Shown: positions 60,663 to 64,000 of the stretch, in pieces
Numbering within the stretch: position 1 is the stretch's first letter
How the letters are laid out: each line of letters starts with the position of its first letter
Assembly: GCA_046350115.1 (NCBI GenBank)
Contig: JAXMAZ010000032.1
Location: forward strand, 1-64,000
From: JAXMAZ01 sp046350115
GTDB lineage: Bacteria > Planctomycetota > Planctomycetia > Gemmatales > Gemmataceae
Length of the DNA stretch: 64,000 nt
Direction of reading: 5' to 3'
The notes under the pieces: model-generated
Database searches by the model: none
What the model saw: only the letters and a program-made list of their open reading frames with translations
What the model was told of the DNA's origin: nothing
Program-made: the position numbers and the translations under genes

Positions 60663-61814
60663 ATGCTCCGCTACTGCACACGCTGTGTCATGCCGGACAC
60701 CAAGCCGGATCTACACCTGGACGCCGAAGGGGTGTGCAGCGCCTGCCGGTACTTCGATAAGCGCAGGGAGGTGGATTGGGACGCCCGGAAGGCCGAGCTG
60801 AAGACGATCACCGACAAGTACCGGTCCGCGGACGGGCGAAACTACGACTGCATCATCCCGGTCAGCGGCGGCAAGGATAGCACCTACCAGGTAGTCCGGG
60901 TGCTGGAACTGGGCCTCAACCCGGTGTGCGTCACCGCCACCACCGACCACCTGACAGACATCGGCCGACACAACATCGAGAACATTAAAAAGCTGGGTGT
61001 CGATTACGTCGAGTATTCGCTCAACCCAGTGGTCCGGCGGAAGCTCAACCGGCTGGCACTCAAACAGGTCGGGGACATCTCCTGGACCGAACACGTGACC
61101 ATCTTCACGGTGCCGGTTCGGCTGGCCGTCCAACTCGGGGTTCCGCTCTTGGTGTGGGGGGAGAACTCCCAGAACGAGTACGGCGGGCCGGCGGCCGCGG
61201 CCGAGGGGAACGTCCTCACCCGCCGGTGGCTGGAAGAGTTCGGCGGGCTGCTCGGGCTGCGGGTGTCCGACCTCGTCGGCCAGGACGGCATCACCCAGCG
61301 GGATCTGGTGGCGTACACCTATCCGACGGACGATGATCTCCGGCGGGTTGGGGTAACCGGCATCTTCCTCGGCTACTACCTACCGTGGGACGGGATGCAG
61401 AACGCCCTGATCGCCCAGGCCCACGGGTTCCGGACGTACCACACGTGCGTTGAAGGGTCGATGGTCAACTACGAGAACTTGGACAACGCCCAGACAGGCA
61501 TTCACGACTACTTCAAGTTCCTCAAGTTCGGGTTCGGCCGGGCGACCGACCTGGCGTGCATGGCCGTCCGTCGCGGTCGGTTGTCGCGGGCGGACGCCGT
61601 CAAGATCGTGAGGATGCACGATGGCAAGTACCCGGCCTCCTACCTCGGGGTACCACTGGCCGAAATCCTGGGCGCCATTGGCATGACCGTAGCCGAGTTC
61701 GACCAGGTGTGCGACCGGTTCACCAACAAGAAGCTGTTCGTCCGGGACGCCCACGGCCAGCTAGTCCGGGACGCGGCGGGCAACCTAACCAAGGTGAACT
61801 ACGACAACGTCTGA
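60663..61814 (+). CDS. N-acetyl sugar amidotransferase (WbuX/PseA type)
   Basis: 383 residues. CTRCVMPDTKPD and CSACRYFDKR form a Cys4 zinc-like motif at the start; IIPVSGGKDSTYQV is the ATP pyrophosphatase PP-loop (SGGKDS); WGENSQNEYGGPAAAAEG and LGYYLPWDGMQN follow. These enzymes convert an N-acetyl group of a sugar to an acetamidino group using ammonia delivered by HisH/HisF-like partners, which are the next two genes. ATG 60663. Confidence 0.92.
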   Translation: MLRYCTRCVMPDTKPDLHLDAEGVCSACRYFDKRREVDWDARKAELKTITDKYRSADGRNYDCIIPVSGGKDSTYQVVRVLELGLNPVCVTATTDHLTDIGRHNIENIKKLGVDYVEYSLNPVVRRKLNRLALKQVGDISWTEHVTIFTVPVRLAVQLGVPLLVWGENSQNEYGGPAAAAEGNVLTRRWLEEFGGLLGLRVSDLVGQDGITQRDLVAYTYPTDDDLRRVGVTGIFLGYYLPWDGMQNALIAQAHGFRTYHTCVEGSMVNYENLDNAQTGIHDYFKFLKFGFGRATDLACMAVRRGRLSRADAVKIVRMHDGKYPASYLGVPLAEILGAIGMTVAEFDQVCDRFTNKKLFVRDAHGQLVRDAAGNLTKVNYDNV

Positions 61815-61826
61815 CCGGAGGCCTGC

Positions 61827-62444
61827 GTGAGGAAGGTGGCGATCGTCGACTACGGGCTGTGCAACCTGGACTCGATCGGCCGGGCCGTCCAGGAGTGCGG
61901 CGGCGCGCCTGTCCTCACGGACAAGCCGGCCGACCTGAAAACAGCGGCGGCGATCATCGTCCCCGGGGTCGGGGCGTTCCCGGACGCGATGGCCAACATG
62001 CGGGCGACCGGCATGGCCGATGCCCTCCGGGAGGAGGCGACGGCCGCACGGGTGCCGGTCCTCGGCATCTGCCTCGGGATGCAACTGCTGGCTGCGCGGG
62101 GGACCGAGGGCCGGCCGACCGGCGGGCTGAACTTGATCCCCGGCGAGGTCCGCCGACTGGTCCCGACTGATTCGAAGGAACGGGTGCCGCACGTCGGCTG
62201 GAACGAGGTCGCCCACGCCGGCACCTGCCCGCTGCTGGACGGGGTGCCGTCCGGCACCGATTTCTACTTCGTCCACAGCTATCACCTGACCTGCGACGAC
62301 CCGGCGGACGCGGCCGGTACCACTCCCCACGCCGGCCGGTTCACCTCGGTCGTGTGGCGGGACCAGGTGTTCGGGGTGCAGTTCCATCCGGAGAAGAGCC
62401 AGGCGGCCGGATTCCGGGTGCTGACCAACTTCCTGCGGGTGTGA
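61827..62444 (+). CDS. hisH: HisH-like glutamine amidotransferase (WbuY type)
   Basis: 205 residues. Class I glutaminase: nucleophile Cys in VLGICLGMQLL, catalytic His and Glu in VFGVQFHPEKSQ. KVAIVDYGLCNLDSIGRAV is the HisH-like start; FTSVVWRDQVFG follows. In this context it supplies ammonia to the sugar amidotransferase through the HisF-like partner rather than making histidine. GTG 61827 with a GGAGG site about 8 bp upstream. Confidence 0.9.
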   Translation: MRKVAIVDYGLCNLDSIGRAVQECGGAPVLTDKPADLKTAAAIIVPGVGAFPDAMANMRATGMADALREEATAARVPVLGICLGMQLLAARGTEGRPTGGLNLIPGEVRRLVPTDSKERVPHVGWNEVAHAGTCPLLDGVPSGTDFYFVHSYHLTCDDPADAAGTTPHAGRFTSVVWRDQVFGVQFHPEKSQAAGFRVLTNFLRV

Positions 62445-62448
62445 CCCG

Positions 62449-63219
62449 ATGCTCAAGGTGCGGATCATCCCCACCCTGCTGTTCAAGGACGTGGGGCTGG
62501 TCAAGGGGGTCGGGTTCGACTCGTGGCGGCGGGTCGGGTCGGCCATGCAAGCGGTCAAGGTGTACAACATGCGGGGGGTGGACGAACTGGCCTTCCTGGA
62601 CATCACCGCCACCCCGGACGGCCGCCCGCCCGACTTCCCGACGGTCGACGACTTGGCCGACGAGTGCTTCATGCCGATGACCGTCGGCGGCGGGGTGCGG
62701 ACGGTCGACGACGTCCGCCGGCTGCTCCGGGTCGGGGCGGACAAGGTGGCCATCAACACCGCCGCCGTCGAGACCCCGGACTTGGTCCGGGAGGCGGCCG
62801 ACCGGTTCGGCTCCCAGTGCGTGGTGGTGGCGATCGACTACCGCCGCACCCCGGCCGGCGGGTTCCAGGTGTACACCCACTGCGGCACGCGGCCGACCGG
62901 CCTCGACCCGGTCGACCTGGCCCGCCGGGTGGAGCAGCTGGGAGCGGGAGAAATCCTGCTCACCTCGGCCGACCGGGACGGGACGATGAGCGGGTACGAT
63001 ATCGAGGGCACCCGCCGGGTGTGCCGGGCGGTCGGCATCCCGGTGATCGCGGCCGGCGGGTGCGGCACCTACGAGCACATGGCCGAGGTACTGGCCGACG
63101 GGGAGGCGACCGATGTGGCCGCCGCCAGCATCTTCCACTTCACAGAGCAGACCCCGCTGGAGGCCAAGCGGTACTTGGCCGGTCGCGGGGTCCGGGTCCG
63201 CCTGAGTGCCACTCCATGA
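62449..63219 (+). CDS. HisF-like ammonia channel protein (WbuZ type) with substituted active-site Asp
   Basis: 256 residues. It has the HisF barrel: LKVRIIPTLLFKDVGLVKG, VYNMRGVDELAFLDITAT, MTVGGGVRTVDD, VVVAIDYRR and GAGEILLTSADRDGTMSGYD. The first-strand Asp of canonical HisF (in CLD, position 11) is Leu here (TLLFKD), while the later Asp (AIDYRR) is kept. That loss argues against imidazoleglycerol-phosphate synthesis and for a dedicated channel role with the sugar amidotransferase, as known for WbuZ-type proteins. Overlaps the methylase by 4 bp (ATGA). Confidence 0.9.
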   Translation: MLKVRIIPTLLFKDVGLVKGVGFDSWRRVGSAMQAVKVYNMRGVDELAFLDITATPDGRPPDFPTVDDLADECFMPMTVGGGVRTVDDVRRLLRVGADKVAINTAAVETPDLVREAADRFGSQCVVVAIDYRRTPAGGFQVYTHCGTRPTGLDPVDLARRVEQLGAGEILLTSADRDGTMSGYDIEGTRRVCRAVGIPVIAAGGCGTYEHMAEVLADGEATDVAAASIFHFTEQTPLEAKRYLAGRGVRVRLSATP

Positions 63220-63839
63220 ACGATACCCCCCGCCAGTCCGAGGCCGAGCGCCTCGAAGCCCTGTGGGCCGGCGACTTCGGCGACGCCTATGTCGAGCGGA
63301 ACAAGGCCGCGGGCGACGTTCGCGAGCCGTTCTGGCGGGGGCTGCTGGCCGAGTTCCCGGCGGCGAGCGCGCTGGAGGTCGGGTGCAACCTGGGCGGCAA
63401 CCTGAAGTGGGTGGCGGCGGTCCTGCCGCCCCATCAGGTGTTCGGGGTGGACGTGAACCTGTCCGCCCTGCGGGCATTGCGGGCGGCCGTGCCGGACGTG
63501 AACGCCGTCCACACCCGCGGCCGCGACCTGCCGTTCCGCGACCGGTGGTTCGACCTGGTGTTCACGATGGGAGTGCTGATCCACCAGCCGGAGAGCACCC
63601 TGCCGCTGGTCATGAGCGAGATCGTCCGGTGCTCGCGGAAGTACGTGGTGTGCGGGGAATACTACTCGCAGCAGACGGTCGAGGTGCCGTACCGCGGGCA
63701 CAGCGGCGCCCTGTTCAAACGGGATTACGGCGGGCTGTACCAGGCCTTGTTCCCCGAACTGGTCCTGCGGAAGAAGGGGTTCATGGGTAAGGACCAGGGG
63801 TGGGATGACGTGACTTACTGGGTGTTCGAGAAGGTATGA
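63216..63839 (+). CDS. Pseudaminic acid biosynthesis-associated methylase
   Basis: 207 residues, class I SAM-dependent methyltransferase. SAM-binding loop ALEVGCNLGGN near 48, acidic FGVDVNLSALRAL near 72, and FDLVFTMGVLIHQP near 110. The start RQSEAERLEALWAGDFGDAYVERN is characteristic of the methylase family found in pseudaminic acid loci. ATG 63216 overlaps the HisF-like stop, and its stop overlaps pseG, both by 4 bp. It probably methylates the nonulosonic acid or its precursor; specificity is not known. Confidence 0.9.
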   Translation: MNDTPRQSEAERLEALWAGDFGDAYVERNKAAGDVREPFWRGLLAEFPAASALEVGCNLGGNLKWVAAVLPPHQVFGVDVNLSALRALRAAVPDVNAVHTRGRDLPFRDRWFDLVFTMGVLIHQPESTLPLVMSEIVRCSRKYVVCGEYYSQQTVEVPYRGHSGALFKRDYGGLYQALFPELVLRKKGFMGKDQGWDDVTYWVFEKV

Positions 63840-64000
63840 GCGTTGGCGGGCTGCTGATCCGGGCGGACGCCACCCCGCGGATGGGCACCGGCCACGTCAT
63901 GCGGGGGCTGGCGCTGGCCCAGGCTTGGCTGGACGCCGGCGGGACCGTGACGTTCGCCGCCGCCGAGCTGCCGCCGGCGTTGCGGGAGCGGCTGTCGAGC
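63836..64000 (+). CDS. pseG: UDP-2,4-diacetamido-2,4,6-trideoxy-altropyranose hydrolase, PseG-like (3' end beyond window)
   Basis: The first 55 codons only. MSVGGLLIRADATPRMGTGHVMRGLALAQAWL matches the PseG N-terminus (FRADAS...GxGHVMR). PseG removes UDP to release the 6-deoxy-2,4-diacetamido sugar that the nonulosonic acid synthase condenses with phosphoenolpyruvate. Overlap ATGA with the methylase. The rest, and any acetyltransferase or synthase (pseH, pseI), should lie beyond the window. Confidence 0.9.
   Translation, partial: MSVGGLLIRADATPRMGTGHVMRGLALAQAWLDAGGTVTFAAAELPPALRERLSS

Overview
The window is a very GC-rich (about 70% by eye) bacterial chromosome segment. The gene content points to a planctomycete, most likely the family Gemmataceae: a DUF1559 prepilin-like protein with a small lipoprotein next to it, a DUF1501 plus DUF1549/DUF1553 pair, an FHA-GAF-sigma54 activator, a PQQ/YVTN-type di-heme cytochrome protein, FG-GAP repeat proteins, two Uma2 genes and several secreted or membrane proteins of no known function. 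The assignment rests on family content, not on a database search. I found no rRNA, no convincing tRNA and no CRISPR array.

Layout. 1-7 kb: partial membrane protein, dnaE, a propeller/di-heme cytochrome protein. 7-11 kb (minus): a three-gene unit of a MotA/TolQ-like channel, an actin/Hsp70-like protein and a membrane-anchored coiled-coil VWA protein. 11-21 kb: FG-GAP protein, membrane protein, Ser/Thr kinase, PgsA-like phosphatidyltransferase, DUF1559 protein, rimO, csrA, CoA-binding protein. 21-31 kb: sigma54 activator, esterase, hicBA-like pair, psuG, a probable rhomboid pseudoprotease, a frameshifted redoxin-domain protein, a lipoprotein. 31-38 kb: DUF1501 and DUF1549/1553 pair, a small Lys/Ala-rich protein, an M20 peptidase, a REP-associated tyrosine transposase (RAYT) bracketed by REP palindromes, sucC. 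38-50 kb: Uma2 proteins, membrane proteins, groES-groEL, endonuclease III, thiolase, an ABC ATPase, a GGDEF protein, an OstA/LptA-like protein.

50-64 kb is a surface-polysaccharide region. On the minus strand are two family 4 glycosyltransferases, asnB and a specialised NusG-like protein. Diverging on the plus strand is a nucleotide-sugar cluster: a PseB/FnlA-type dehydratase, a second SDR enzyme, PseC, an SpsF-type cytidylyltransferase, a WbuX/PseA-type amidotransferase with its HisH-like and HisF-like partners, the pseudaminic-acid-associated methylase, and the first 55 codons of PseG. Most of the last six genes overlap by 4 bp or are separated by fewer than 20 bp. Together they predict a pseudaminic-acid-like nonulosonic acid, or a related sugar carrying an acetamidino group.

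The most unusual feature is the intergenic DNA. Many gaps are filled by long inverted repeats of at least ten families, often butted directly against genes. In several cases the repeat edge supplies the stop codon, and in one the start codon. A repeat fragment also lies inside the thiolase gene, and a transposase of the kind that mobilises REP palindromes is encoded in the window with its own C-terminus inside a palindrome.
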